In this document: positions 1-12,648 of the stretch, piece by piece
How positions within the stretch are numbered: the stretch's first letter is position 1
How the letters are laid out: each line of letters opens with the position of its first letter
From: Mycoemilia scoparia
Taxonomy: Eukaryota > Kickxellomycota > Kickxellomycetes > Kickxellales > Kickxellaceae
DNA: 64,000 bases
Reading direction: 5' to 3'
NCBI GenBank assembly: GCA_027575805.1
Contig: JANBPU010000010.1
Span: forward strand, 146,907 to 210,906
The notes under the pieces: generated by a model
What the model was told of the DNA's origin: nothing
Database searches by the model: none
What the model saw: only the letters and a program-made list of their open reading frames with translations
Program-made: the position numbers and the translations under genes

Positions 1-2742
1 TAACAAACCCTTTGTTGTGGTATGTGTTTTATTGACGCCGCCGCCCTGCAGTGGAAATGATACCAGACCTTTAGTGTCTTTAAATTAATTTTCCAAAACA
101 TTCAGCTAGGACAGCCTTGGACTGTGAAGCTACAAAAATTGCTGATGTTATTCCAAATAAATATGAGGTGGCAACAGGTGCAATGAGAGACAAAAGGCCA
201 GTCTTTGGGGCCTCAGAGAGAACATCTTGTTTATGATGTGCAAGCTCAATACATTATATCGTGCTTTGAATAACAAACACAACAAACACATTTGTAATTT
301 TATGGATTTGTGTGAGCTCGTGTTGCACAACATGCTTGGGGATTTGTCAATGGCTAGGAACTTGGGCAAACAAACACATGAGACCAGGCGTATTAGCTGG
401 AAAGCAACATAAATATATATCCAGCGCTTCACAGTGCCATTCTTTGTGCGGGCAAATGGGGTTTACTTGGCTAAGCCAAGCCGTAATGTTCACTATCGTC
501 ACTCCACTATAAGCAAGACAGTGCGCAAGAAGAGGAGAGCGGTGTTTCTGGGTGGATGGTCTGTTTCGTGACAAACGGCTTATTATGGACCAACAGTCTG
601 TAGTGCTATGCAGCCATGTACTGGGCTGAATTTATTGGGGATTGCGTGTATCAAAACTCAGGCCGAAGCCATCAATCTTTTTACCGCCTGTCCCTTCGCC
701 CTCCGATCTACATCTTGCAACACTGTGCCTGCTGTGCCTCTGATCCAAGGGCCCATTGCAGGGTAACCTATTTTCCGGCATTGTATGAAGTGATGGTGTG
801 CTCGAATGGCGATGTAGATTAAGCCCAGGACATACGAGCTGCTGCTACGAGAGACAGATAACCAACCAATTCCTGGATGCATGCTTGCAGCTTCTCAGCA
901 ATTTGGCACTTGTTACTGGTGAGGCTGCAATGTTCGCAGTATGGCTGGGGAAAAGATGCATGTGCATAACCATGTGTGCACATGAGTGTTCCAGCTCAAT
1001 ACCTCCCATCATTTCCTTTAGAGTGGAGCTCATAATCACTGGGCACCTTGGGCTATTAACAAAATGCCATGCAGTGTGATTTGAACTTCAAAATTTAAAT
1101 TTGTATGGCATGGGAGAATGATCATGTGGAACGCCAAAATATACTTCGGGAAAACTACAACAAAAGCGGTACATTTGACATCTAACCTGGGCGCATCTTG
1201 GAAACAGATTTATGTAAAGGAGGTGCATCCAGAGATCCTGGGGCTATGCTTGGAACTAGAAAAGCCATTTGGCGATAAATTTACATAAATTTAAGGCCCA
1301 ATGCAAACAGATAATGCATGGAGTAGTAACTTGCAATGTCAGTGCATCGCAAATCTAATAAAGTCCACATTCAGCTGCCCACAAAGAATGCCATTAGGTA
1401 CATGCCAAAGCGGGGTACCAGACGCTGCTCTGCAGTTCACAAGGAGAGCAGTGCCATGGTGTTTTCTGTCGGGAAAATGCATGAGCCTTTGGCATGCAAG
1501 AGACTCGGGAAACTGGCGAGGACAAACGATGAGATTTACACTGGGCTTTGACCTCAAGTTAGCGTCTTGAAACACCTGGCTTCGACGGCGTGATAACAAA
1601 AGAGCGGACTTACATTCATCTTGTTTTAGATCACTGTTGTGCTTGTGAACCTCAGCCCACACTGGAATAAATTCGATCTCTTGACAAGGAGTTGACAATC
1701 ACGGTTAATTGGGTCGCACATATAATACAGGTATCTTTGGATGCAGTGCTTGCAAAAGTGCCCAGAGGCTGTTCTTCTGCCCGTGGATGGCCCCTCCACC
1801 TTTCTTGGCTTCTTATACCATGCTCCTTGGCCTCTGGTGGCAGGCAAACAACATATCCGTGGATATTGCACACATACATGCTGATGAGAGCTACAGACGC
1901 CTGCTGTGGCCCGGGTGGTGGTGGTGGTGGCAAGATGAGATGCCTCCCGCCAAAACTTGAGGACGCAGTGAGGCTTAGCCCAGAACAGCACACAAACTGC
2001 CAATTTCCAGGCATTTAGCTGGGCAGCTAATGTTGTTTACCTGGCCATGTCAGCAAAGCCAGGAGCACATTTGACAAATGCAGCCAAACAATGGGCGGCT
2101 GAAATGGAGCAAGTTGTATGGTTCCTTTTTTGAGATGTTTTTAAATATCCTTGTGCAATGGCTGACTGTCTGCAATAATGTATGTTGAAATGTATCGCAT
2201 CCCTTTTGGGCTCGCACCCAGCCTCCAACATGGTCGATTTTCATGACTTTTATGTGGCAGTCTTCTAGACTATGGACTTTCTTTGTACTACTGGCAACAT
2301 CTTTATTGTCAGCTTGTCTCCCTAAAAACTTTTATAGCGCTCTTTGGCCTGCATGGCATTTAGATTCCCCCCTCTCTTTATTCTAGTTCGTCCTCCCCAT
2401 ATCCTCTTCTATTGGTTTTTCTACTTTCAACACCTTTGTTTCTGTAAGTGCGCGTTTAGCAGGGCAAGCCTACCTACCAGCAACAAGAGGGACTTGCTGA
2501 CATTAAATAAAGCGAGCCTCACAAGAGAGAAGCAACATTCGGGATAGTTGTTAGCGCCTGGCATAAAGGAACTAGAGATACACTTTTGTCTCTAACCCCA
2601 CCACCTGCAAACACCATTGCCAAGGCCTTATTATTCATATACAGTTAGGGCAGCTAGAATTGGGCAAACGTATACGGCCCAAGCATCGATCTCAGCCTTA
2701 TAAACTAGGATATAGCCCGTACCCCCTGCCAGAGTTATTGCC
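1..2742. other. No gene recognised; sequence upstream of the arrestin-like gene
   Basis: Open frames here are short, overlap on both strands, mostly lack good starts and match no family I know. A short GGT-rich run lies near 1914-1930. The last few hundred bases before 2743 should hold the promoter and 5' leader of the arrestin-like gene, but I see no convincing single motif. Confidence 0.6.
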
Positions 2743-4518
2743 ATGAGTGATCAGGTGCATTTTGAGATCTGCTTCCCATCACATTTCTCTAAAGTGCCCT
2801 CCTGCCGCCCAGGATCGTCCCTTGCTGGCACGGTTGTCCTTAGGGTGAACAGCCCACTTGCTGCATCATATTTGTCTCTCGAATTCCTAGGGGTGGAGCG
2901 TGTGAGATGCAACCCGGTATCTGGAAACGGCGAGCCTTCATCCAGGTTTTCCAAAACTACACTCAAGCCATCCGACTATATGACCAAAGAGTTTTATCGT
3001 AAAGAGCTCATCCTCTGGGGCGACAACAAGAAGCAAGAAACTAATATTCTCGGGTGCGATGACTCCCATCGGTTCCATTTTTCGTTCACCATGCCACTAG
3101 TAAATTATCCTACACCAAGAGATGTAAGTTTTCTCCGAGATTCATGGGGTTTCTGTGTTTATGTTTTGTGAGCCTCTCTCTCTCTCTTTGTGTGTACTAC
3201 AGGCAAACCGAGAGCTAATGATTATGTGATATCCATTTTTGAATTGTAGACGCCAGATATAGAAATACTTTACACACTGCAGGCAAAACTGTATTCGCAA
3301 GTCTCTAGCGAAAATAAGAAGGAAAAACTGTTCAAGGCTATTCACACCACTCCAGCTAGACACCTTTTCTTCAGGCCTGTCGTCCACTATGATGCCAACG
3401 ACGAGTTTGTGATGCCCCGCCCCTACGAGTCGACGGTCATGCTTAGGGATGTTGACAGCGGAACCAACAAGCACGGCGTCAAGCTACATATAATCCAGTG
3501 CCACAGTGCCTTCACGCCGGGCGAGCATGTTGAGCTACTGCTCCTCATCCCTGGAAGCCGGGCAATTCGCAGCGCTTCATACCAATTCAAAGAAAATATT
3601 CGTTGCCGGAAATCATCAGCCCCAGTGATCGACGAGAATGAGGTCCCAACACTATGGAAATACTCGCGTGACTTCAAGACGTTTGCCAGCATAACCTTTA
3701 CTCGGCTAGACAAATCCAACCTGACCCAGGAGCTTGGTTTCCTTGGCAGATTCATGTTCACCAGCCTTTCATCTCTGCCTCCATGCCTTAACACCAGCCT
3801 TGCAGCGGCAGCAGCAGCAAACACCGCATCATCCTCGAGCGCAATGCCATCCCCCATAGAGCCCAACACAGCCACGACTGTGGCAAGCGAAAGCATATCC
3901 GAGGACGTCATGTCTGCCAGCTCGCCAATATATGGGGCCGGATCTATTCAGCGCCGGGAATCGCGGGGCTCTTTGGCCAGCTTCCGGGCACGATACGAGC
4001 AGCTTCCAGTTGTCCCGGTGCCATTAGGCCATCTATTGTCCAAAGATTCGTTCAGATTTGCTCGTATCCGCTTCATTATGCCACAGCTCGAAAGCATATG
4101 CCCAGTTTCGAGCGTATTCCTTGATTTTGAATATTCCATGCAAATAAACGTTACGGTGGCAACGAGCTTTGGTGGGAACCGCCGCCTGGTTGGCGATTTC
4201 CCCATAAACATTGCAACAACCCGGACATTCAGTCGCGACAAGCTACTGGATGCCCCAAGCAACCGCAGCTACCGAGACTCATACTCATCCCTCAACCTCC
4301 GCCTCAACAGCATATCTGACAATGCCAGCAGGGTGTCTTCGTCGCCAACACTTTCTGACACCCATGTCGGAACGGCGGAGTCGATAGCAGAATCCAAGAT
4401 GCCAAATTTGTCGGCCTTCTGTGAAAACTACCCGACAGTTCAATCCTTTATTCAGCAAGGACAGCGCATACCCTCCCCGTTGTTTGAAGCCGTAAACATA
4501 AAGGCTAACGGGAACTAA
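2743..4518 (+). CDS. Arrestin-domain (alpha-arrestin-like) trafficking adaptor
   Basis: Two exons, 2743-3123 and 3250-4518, joined in phase 0 by an intron with GTAAGT and TTGTAG ends; product 549 aa. The N-terminal half reads as an arrestin N domain (FEICFP start, then the GSSLAGTVVLRV strand). The C domain, about residues 395-450, has the LDFEYSMQINV strand and the LVGDFPINI signature. A low-complexity Ala/Ser-rich insert separates the domains at about residues 305-375. Alpha-arrestins recruit Rsp5/Nedd4-type ubiquitin ligases to membrane cargo. I see no perfect PPxY motif; PRPY near residue 183 and SPIY near 350 are only approximate, so the ligase link is inferred. The start is the first ATG of the open frame and gives a complete N domain. 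The intron holds a CT microsatellite. The exact subfamily (Rod1/Rog3, Ldb19 or other) is not decided. Confidence 0.85.
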
Positions 4519-5518
4519 AATAGAAAACAAAAAAGACTGTGTAAACGCACATGATACGCCGATGCCTGCCGCCTGCCTGCCTGTCTGGTAATGTGAGATA
4601 CAGGAGATTTGAAACACCATTTCAGTGCTCTATACATGCATTTCTAAACACTACCACTGTTACAACTACACAACTAATACTATTTCTGCTCATGTATGGC
4701 GGCTTGCAGTCAATATTTGGTATATTTTCAACAATTGCACTATTCATGGCATCGATTACATCTCCTTCCTTTAAAAGTCATCCGCCCACAGAATATTTTG
4801 TGTTCTCCGCTCATTATTTACGCCATTGTTGTCGATATATATTGTCTTTTGTTATTGTTATTTTAGTATTCATAATTCTCGAAAACAGAAGATTGTGGTG
4901 TGGGCACCACCACTACTCTCTTTCTCACTCTCACTTTCTGTTATTACACTCGTGCTCTTTCTTGGTACCATTCTTACTATATATGAAATATCAGTTACTT
5001 GCTGATCCACCACGTATGTGTTATGTATAATAAGCTATTTTGTTTAACTTGACAAAAACTCTTTCATTTTCCACCATATCATTTACAGTTTAGTTAGTTT
5101 ACTCATTCCCAATAATTCATTGATATTAAAAGCAGACGATCATCACAGGAACCATTGGTTTTTGATACTACCGCATACATACCTCATTAATGTATACATA
5201 CCTCTACCAAGGCCGTCGTCTATCACAACACTAATCCCCAGATATTCTTTCCAAGAACATTTTACAGCTTTGTCTTTTCTAAATAATATATAAATATTTC
5301 TAGTTTAAAACCCCAAGCTTTGTTGCCACCTTTATTAGTTGATTGGAAAGCTGTACTACAATAGTATAGATAGAGCCAATACAATATTTTGTAAACATCC
5401 TGCTGCTAAGCACATTGTTGTTTCTCAATAAAAAATGGCTGAGTTGAAAATATGCAAATTTCTTTGAGTTTTATGCTATTTCTGTGCAAGATAAATTAAT
5501 AAAATGGATTGGTTTGCT

Positions 5519-5542
5519 ACACACACACACACACGCACGCAC
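5519..5542. repeat. (AC)n microsatellite
   Basis: Alternating AC run with GC interruptions in intergenic DNA. Confidence 0.95.
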
Positions 5543-6368
5543 AAATCTGATCATAATAAAATAATAGAAAAAACATCGAAAACCAGTTCGAGAACCATTG
5601 ATTTTGTGGTCATCATTTTCGATCGATTGTTGTTTGCTCTATGGCGGGCTCCTCCCCATCAAAAGGGAACCAGCCTGAGCTCCAATGCATCCAGCAAATT
5701 TTGCTCCAAAAGCCATACATTTTAGGCTGCTATTGGTAAGACTATTCCGGTGCAATTTCAAAGGAGACTGCTCTGCCATACAAGCGATTATTTTTGAAGA
5801 GCTAAAGGCAGGCAATAAATGGTAATGTAGACTGGCAAATATGCAAGTTGAAACTGGTCTACTAGTAAAAATCGGGCCTTCAAGAATAACTACTACCCAT
5901 ATAGACATCTGTCTTACCATGTTCAAGCTCTAATGGCTTTAACATTATCCCACACTTCTGGAGCCCTTTTTTTATATAATACTAGTTTTCTGTTTATTAC
6001 GAGATGAGAGGGTTGCCCAGTAAATAAATAAAGAAATGATTAATCATACCAAAATTTCTGGATTTGAGTGACATCATTATATTTTTACATACTCTCGGTT
6101 TTTTGGTGCTACCACGCCAGCTTTTGTATCCAATTGTCTCTAATTTTACAAATAAAAAAAAAAGAAAACTTGTGCGATTCTTTGCACTGTGCTTTTGTTT
6201 GAGGGACGAAGGAAGCGTCAAAGTATTGTGTCCAAAGAACAAAAGCATGAAAGCCTTTAAGGCACTACATGGCTTAATGCTAGATAAAGATTTTAAAAAA
6301 CATGTCTTAAAGGAAGCCAAGCAGAGAATATATTTATAGAGATTTTGGTAGTTCCTTCTCAAAGCAAG

Positions 6369-6389
6369 GAGAGAGAGAGAGAGAGAGAG
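6369..6389. repeat. (GA)n microsatellite
   Basis: About ten perfect GA units in intergenic DNA. Confidence 0.95.
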
Positions 6390-7365
6390 TAAAGCTTTTC
6401 GACTGTGCTATTCTTTTAGTACTGACCCCACTTTGCTACAGTGTTTAATGGAGCCTGGTCACAGTTAATACCTCAGTGAACGATACTATCAAGACATCAA
6501 TGGGGCTAAACAGGTTATCGCACAGAAGATGCATTGGTGGAGCATTATGACGAATGCTGATCTGCGGCACGCCTCCTCTTCACAGATATCAACATTATGT
6601 TTTTGGATGTCCACTGTTGGGGTGACTTAATTGGCCACAAATACAAGGGGCTCTTAATCGAAAGGAACATGGGCAAACTATGCCAGACAGAAAAAGCAAT
6701 GTACTAGTACTTGCTAGAAAAAGAACACATCAGTTAGAGGCAGAGGCTGCTTGTTGTATTGGGAATTTCATGTGGATGACTGACAAAAGTAGGCACGAGC
6801 AGAATGTCGTAATGGGACACATGATTGAGCCCTGTGTAGTTGTGTGATGGTTTTCCTGTCTGTCTGTCTCTCTCTCTCTCTCGTCTTTTGTCTTGATCGC
6901 AAATGGGGTGTTGGTGTGTATCTTTTCAGTAGGCACTAGAAGCCACACTTTTTGCCACCGCAAAGAATAATAGCAACAGCCCTAAAGTTCCAGGAAGACC
7001 AGACCAGAACCAAGCCAACATTCCCTGGTTACAGCTGTAACTTTGGGTTATCAATTTGTGTTGGTACCAACAACCAATGCTTTGTTGACAGCACAAAATT
7101 TGCCATAATCCCGGGCAGGATAAGAAAACTTCTTTGGGCTTCACAAATGGTTGGCTATAACAGATAAGCCATAAATATCAACAAGTATGCAATCTGGATT
7201 TGAAGATGTACATGCCATATTGTGTCTTTATTGTCGTGACTCTCCATGTTTTATAACTTATATATGACCTACTATTGAAAATACTCGAAATAGTGCGCGC
7301 GTGCCGTAAGTCAACGTTGGGCGTGTGGTATACTTACACATACACGTACATTCTTTATTTTGCAG

Positions 7366-7682
7366 ACATTATACCAACGGCCTGGATCCGCCGCCATATT
7401 CGTTTGCTGCTGAAACGTACACTCGAGAGTGCATGTGTCTTTCGGAGTATTATTTCTATTCCAGGACTGGGTGCCGAAATCATCGGTTTTGTCTATTATT
7501 TAGTCCTGTCGATTTGCGCTTGGACCACCGCCAGCTCCCAAGCCTTTTTGTTCGGGTATCACCCTGAGGTTGATTTATTAGCCAAGGGTATTGTCTGCCC
7601 AAACTTCAGAGTCTTGAGCAGTCGTCTTTGGCGTTATTGGATGACTTGGCTCTATGCCCTCGCAGTCATTGGAGGGTTAGCA
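7366..7682 (+). other. Putative membrane-type exon spliced in frame to the UDP-glucose epimerase
   Basis: An open frame follows a good acceptor (TTTTGCAG) and ends at a good donor (GTAAGT at 7683). It encodes about 105 residues with two hydrophobic stretches (around GFVYYLVLSICAW and WMTWLYALAVIGG) and basic segments between. Splicing 7683-7851 joins it in phase 0 to 16 more codons (7852-7899) that lead without a stop into the epimerase ATG at 7900. I could not find an ATG: the preceding candidate exon (7257-7305, donor GTAAGT at 7306) has none in frame. It may therefore be a real N-terminal membrane extension, part of a separate upstream gene, or chance coding potential in a spliced 5' leader. 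Confidence 0.35.
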
Positions 7683-7759
7683 GTAAGTAAAACCGTGCTT
7701 TGAGACAGTTGTGTGGTTTGGTCAGCATGCCTTTAAGTCCATTCCCGCCATTAAACAAC

Positions 7760-7784
7760 CACACACACGCACACACACGCACAC
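7760..7784. repeat. (CA)n microsatellite inside the leader intron
   Basis: CA repeat with two G interruptions within the putative intron 7683-7851. Confidence 0.9.
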
Positions 7785-7899
7785 GTTGGAGCCACTTGTA
7801 AGAACCTCCCAAACAACTGACAATCTCTATTCTCTATTCTCTTTCTTTTAGCTTTTATCCCTTTTAAGATACAAAAGTGCTTGGCAGTCTATAGCAACA

Positions 7900-8940
7900 A
7901 TGACTTCTGCAGATAATTACATCTTGGTCACAGGGGGTGCTGGGTATATCGGTTCCCACACTATTCTGGTGCTTTTGAATGCTGGGTACAAAGTGGTTGC
8001 TGTGGATAACCTGAGCAACAGCAGCCGAGAGTCTCTAAACCGCGCTGCAAGGCTATCAAATGTTGAGGGCGAAGTACCATTCCACCAAATAGATCTGCAG
8101 GATGTCCAAAGCCTGCGCAAAGTTTTCCAAAAATACAGCATTAAGGGGGTTATTCATTTTGCTGCCCTCAAATCCGTGGGCGAATCTGTCGAAAAGCCCC
8201 TCCTGTATTACCGCAACAATATTACCGGAACTCTCAACCTCCTCGATGTCATGGTGGAGTTTGGAGTCAAAGACATTGTGTTCTCGTCTTCCGCAACTGT
8301 ATACAAGGCCGACCCCAAGAATCGTCCTCTCAAAGAGGACTGCGATCTCGGGTGCATCAACCCATACGGGCGTACAAAATACTTTATGGAAAGCATCATA
8401 AAGGATGTTGTTGATTCCCAAGAGGGATGGAACGCAATCATGCTTCGCTACTTTAACCCCACTGGAGCACATCCCTCCGGAGACATGGGCGAGGATCCTC
8501 AGGAGATTCCAAACAATCTTATGCCGTACGTCTCACAAGTAGCCATTGGAAAGCTAGAGAAGGTTCATGTATTTGGAAATGACTACGACACCATCGATGG
8601 TACCGGCGTGCGGGACTATATCCACGTAATGGATTTGGCTGAAGGACACCTTGCTGCCCTAAAGAAGCTCGGCGAGAAAAAGTGCGGCTTTGATGTGTAT
8701 AATCTGGGGTCTGGTACTGGATATTCAGTATTAGAAATGATAAGGGCCATGAGCAAGGCCTGTGGCCACGACATTCCATATATCTTTGATAAAAGACGCC
8801 CCGGTGATCTTGGAACTGTTGTTTGCGACCCATCCAAGTCTGAGGCCGAGCTTGGCTTTAAAGTTAAACACGGGCTTGAAGAAATGTGCGCTGACCTTTG
8901 GAGATGGCAGTCCAATTACCCTAATGGATATAACGACTAG
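7900..8940 (+). CDS. GALE/GAL10: UDP-glucose 4-epimerase
   Basis: Single exon, 346 aa, the usual length of a stand-alone epimerase. It interconverts UDP-glucose and UDP-galactose in the Leloir pathway using bound NAD. The Rossmann motif GGAGYIG is at residues 12-18, the VDNLSNSS segment follows strand 2, the S-A-T of the active site is near 131-133, and the catalytic pair Y156 and K160 lies in NPYGRTK. Unlike budding-yeast Gal10 there is no C-terminal mutarotase domain; the frame stops after YNGYND-like residues at 8940. ATG 7900 gives a complete Rossmann fold. The frame is open upstream to an acceptor at 7851, which allows a longer fused form (see the entry for 7366-7682). Converges with the COPI beta gene. 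Confidence 0.95.
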   Translation: MTSADNYILVTGGAGYIGSHTILVLLNAGYKVVAVDNLSNSSRESLNRAARLSNVEGEVPFHQIDLQDVQSLRKVFQKYSIKGVIHFAALKSVGESVEKPLLYYRNNITGTLNLLDVMVEFGVKDIVFSSSATVYKADPKNRPLKEDCDLGCINPYGRTKYFMESIIKDVVDSQEGWNAIMLRYFNPTGAHPSGDMGEDPQEIPNNLMPYVSQVAIGKLEKVHVFGNDYDTIDGTGVRDYIHVMDLAEGHLAALKKLGEKKCGFDVYNLGSGTGYSVLEMIRAMSKACGHDIPYIFDKRRPGDLGTVVCDPSKSEAELGFKVKHGLEEMCADLWRWQSNYPNGYND

Positions 8941-9672
8941 ACGACTCCTGGCCGCCCCCCCCCTTCTCAATCTTCTTGTGCCATATTGACCCTCAACCCA
9001 TCATTTCAAATTCATCTTGACATATCCAATTCACTCTCCCTATTTCTCTTCCATTCTAATCTTTATCTCATAGTGGCACTGCATCCTATAACAATAGCAG
9101 CTGACTCTATAATAATATCAATATCCTTCCATTTTGTACATTTTTTCTTAAAGTAGGTTATTATGTCATGTTTACCTTATCCTTACGTCATGACATGACT
9201 GCATTACTTTTTTTCTGTTCAACCTTTTTAGATCAATTTTCGTTTTTTAACAATACAAAGCCAAACCAACAACAATTGTTTTAATGCATTTAACAGTTTT
9301 GAATCAATATCATTTTGAAATAAAGATCAAGGCAATCACTCCATGATAGCTTAGTACTACAAGCCTTTAATTAGAAGAAGCTATACTTATAAAGGGGATT
9401 TTTCACACATTAGAACATTGTCAAGACGTCACTTGGGATCAAGTATGAAGTAGGCATAATCGAACCCTCACCATATTTTGCCCTAATAACTAGCCATTTC
9501 ATGTCCAATTCTTGGGAACTCACCATCTTTGTCCAAGATCTTATGAACTCCGGCTTTTTGTTTATTTAATGCAGATGAACCGTAAAGTGTGTGTTGTAGT
9601 GGTTTCATTTTGAACATGTTTGTGAATCCATTATAAAAAATAACTGTTGAGAAAAAATAAAGTTGGAAATTG
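8941..9672. other. Convergent 3' region between GALE and COPI beta
   Basis: Pyrimidine-rich and AT-rich sequence with no gene. It should carry the poly(A) regions of both converging genes. A stretch near 9460 resembles a tRNA T-loop on the minus strand, but no cloverleaf forms around it. Confidence 0.7.
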
Positions 9673-12648
9673 TTAGGCCTGCTGTTTTTGTGACAGTGTG
9701 ACCTTGTCGCCAAGGCTGAGGGCAATTCCTTGTGTCTTACTACGTATTCTAACATGACCAGTGATTGGGCCGTTGTCTCTCTTCTCAATGCTGATATTTG
9801 CCAAGGCATCTTCACCAAATATGCTACGAGCGTAAAGGTTGGCAGACAGGAAGCCACACTCCTTGGCAAAGGTCTTTTCTGGTGTTAGACATCCCATGTT
9901 TGTCAGCTTCATTACATGGTGGAGATAAGTGTTAAGGTCGCTGATATTTGTGTTGACATTGACCTTGTTTTCCCATTCAAACTCGGTCCACATAGAGTGG
10001 AATGCTCTTTCGTCACAGTAGCCTGGCTTAATGTACTCCATGATGTCGATATGAATATCATTAAGCACGACACAGTGGCTCTCACCGACACCAGGACCTT
10101 CATAAACAATATTTCCAAATATGACACAAGTCTCGGTTGAAGAGACCTTAATATTAGCCTTGACACTAGAGAAGCTGTGGGGTCCAACATTGTAGCTTCG
10201 TGGCCTTTCGACAAGTTTAAGATCGCCCAGGGTAGCAAAGTCAATAGACAGGTCTTTCATGGTCTCATCAGTCTGGTTGACAATAAGGATGTCAAGTAGA
10301 ATGTCATATTGGTGTACTGAAACATATGCCTCAGCATAGATCGGGTCAGTGAACCCAGTTAGCTGGACAATGTTCTCTAGCTTAGATACAGGCTGCTGTG
10401 CGCTGACTTCGCCTGTGGCCAGTATAATATCTTCCTCAATAGAGTTAACTGCCTCAGCATCAGACTTCTTTTCGAGAAGCCTGAAGGAAATGCCCTCATC
10501 AACCTGCGTGACCTCACCTTCATTGTCGCCCTTCTTTTCCTTATTCAATCTAGAGTCCTCAACACTGATCAAGTTGGTAACTGCTTTCTGGGAGGACTCG
10601 ATGAATGCCTCAAGTAAGATAGACCCCTCGTCTTCGTTATCAACATGCTCCAATGCCCTGATGCAGCTCAAGATACGGTCATACGAATCTTCGTCGATCG
10701 GGTGAGTGACAAATGTAGACTGCCCAAGTCTGAGAATGCCAGTCATTATAAGCATTGCTTCAGCACGGTGTGTATTTATTTCGCTTACACCAATAGACAG
10801 CTTTTGCAAGTTGAACACGAGCTTGACGAGAGTGTTGGCAAGAACAGAGCCAGCAAAGAAATCGCCCTTGAGGAGAAGAGCTCTCAAAAGCGGTTTATTG
10901 TCAGTTCTGATTCCAGTCTTTTCAGCAGCGGCAGCAGTAGTCAAAGAGGATTCAGTAGCATATGTACCATCAGCTAGAATACGAGTTGTTGTAACGGTCT
11001 GAGAAGATAGTGGCTTGATTTCACCACCCTCAGTAGCATTGGCAGCAGCCTCTGCTTCTTCTTGCTCACGCTGCTCAGCAGCCAAAAGAGGAAGTTCTCC
11101 AATGGCTTCTCTGATCTTGTTCCAGGCATCACGGATATCCGATTCTGAGACTGCATATTCACCAACCAGCCATAGTGCACCACGAACGACCTTTCCTGGT
11201 TTCATATTGTCAAAAGCATAGATGATTTGCTGAATGATGTCTGGGCGCTGGTCAGGGAATTTTTCAGCCACTTCACGAACAAATGTAATGGCATCAACAG
11301 CAGATGATGTATTGAACTGACCAATCGATGACAAAAAAACTTGAACAACATCGGCAGCGATTTCGGGGAAGTGGATGGCGCAGGAGTGGATTGTTTGAAT
11401 GAGCAATAATCTATAGCTGGATACTTGGTCGTAGTGGTCTTCGTATGACTTAGTAAGTTCTTTCTTTAGTAGAGAAACGACATCTTGGATATTGCGACGA
11501 CTTATGAGGTCCATCACAATGTGGAGACACTTGCGTCTAACTTCAAAGTCAGGACAGGATAGTATACGCAATAGATCCATTACAAAATCATCAAGCACGC
11601 CCTTGTTCTTGAGGCGGAGTTGGTCCAATGCTTCCAGTACTGTAAGCTTGACATTGTTATCAGACTCGAGGCTGACCAATTCAATATAACAGGAAGCAGA
11701 TTCCTTAACAGCAGCAGGTTTGTTTGTGAGAGATACCAATGTTTGTGCAGCCTCGTACTTTACTGAATTAGCACGAGCAGACAGGAGCTGAAATACAACT
11801 GGAATATATTTGGCTCTCTCTTTAGGAGAAGATGTCACAGCGGTGCGGATGAGATCGATTACTGCTAGCTGGAGTGTCTCATCAAAGTCTAAAAGCTGAG
11901 AAACGGATTTTTGCAGCCATTTGATCGCAAGATCTGGCGCAATGGTGTTCAGCATAATAAGCGTGTTGCGCTTGCAAATCATATCATCCTGGCTCTGCAA
12001 AAATTCGAAAAGTCGATCATGTATGTCAGGAATCAGGTGTGGATTGTGTTTATATATAGCACCCAAAGCGAATACGGCATTCTTGCGAACATAGATATGG
12101 CGATGCTCCTATATTGGATAAAAAATAGAATGATTGGTGCCAGACATCCCAATATACGTGCCTATATGGGTACGGATACTACAGGAATGATGAATTTGAA
12201 CTAATGCGCTACTTACCAAGCATTCAAAGGCAGAGTCAACAAGTGGCTCAAGGATTTCAGGCTCGCTAAGCTTGCAGAGGAAGCGGAGTGTTGCACCGCG
12301 AATGTACTCGTTAGGATGCTGAAGGTCACTGCGAAGGGAATTGCATGCCAAAATCATCTCTTGTCTGAGCTTTCCATCAGCATTATATTTTGGACAAACT
12401 TCCCAGTAAAATAGAAGTAGTTTCTTTAGGACTTTGTTCTTGCTTGGCATGACAAAGCGAATAATGTGCATTAGAAGCTGTTCGTAGTTCTCTCCATTAA
12501 GGGCACCCTTGATGATTTGCTGCAGAGCCTCAATCTTTATTTCATCTGTGCCCCGTTCCAGATTGCGTTTAAGCGTCTGGACATTTGGTGCTTCTGAGTG
12601 TGCAGGAAGCTGCACGAGGGTGTAGCAGGCCTCTCGGTTTGTCGTCAT
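9673..12648 (-). CDS. SEC26/COPB1: Coatomer (COPI) beta subunit
   Basis: Two exons on the minus strand: 12648-12217 and 12108-9673, phase 0 intron with GTAAGT and ATAG ends; product 955 aa, matching the 950-970 aa of beta-COP. The protein sits in the F-subcomplex of the COPI coat, which returns cargo from Golgi to ER. The N-terminal adaptin-like HEAT region begins with ACYTLVQLP and contains YIRGATLRFLCKL and the exon junction EHRHIYVRKNAVFALGAIY. The C-terminal appendage has the GPGVGESHCVVLNDIHIDIM block and the EFEWENKVNVNT block, as in beta-COP appendages. An acidic, Gln/Glu-rich linker lies near residues 470-520. The ATG at 12648 is the first in frame and gives the expected N terminus. 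Confidence 0.97.

Larger units (their letters stand above)
4519..7256. other. Long AT-rich intergenic stretch with microsatellites
   Basis: No open frame here resembles a protein family. It holds an (AC)n run at 5519-5542 and a (GA)n run at 6369-6389. The first part should be the 3' UTR of the arrestin-like gene. The region is about ten times longer than the usual gap in this window. Confidence 0.6.

Noticed and set aside
1626..2018. Three overlapping frames of 108-125 codons on both strands.
   Set aside because: Mutually exclusive, biased by a GGT/ACC repeat, with no recognisable domain.
9421..9490. GGTTCGA-like box on the minus strand suggesting a tRNA.
   Set aside because: The flanking bases do not form a T stem, and no acceptor or anticodon stem is found.
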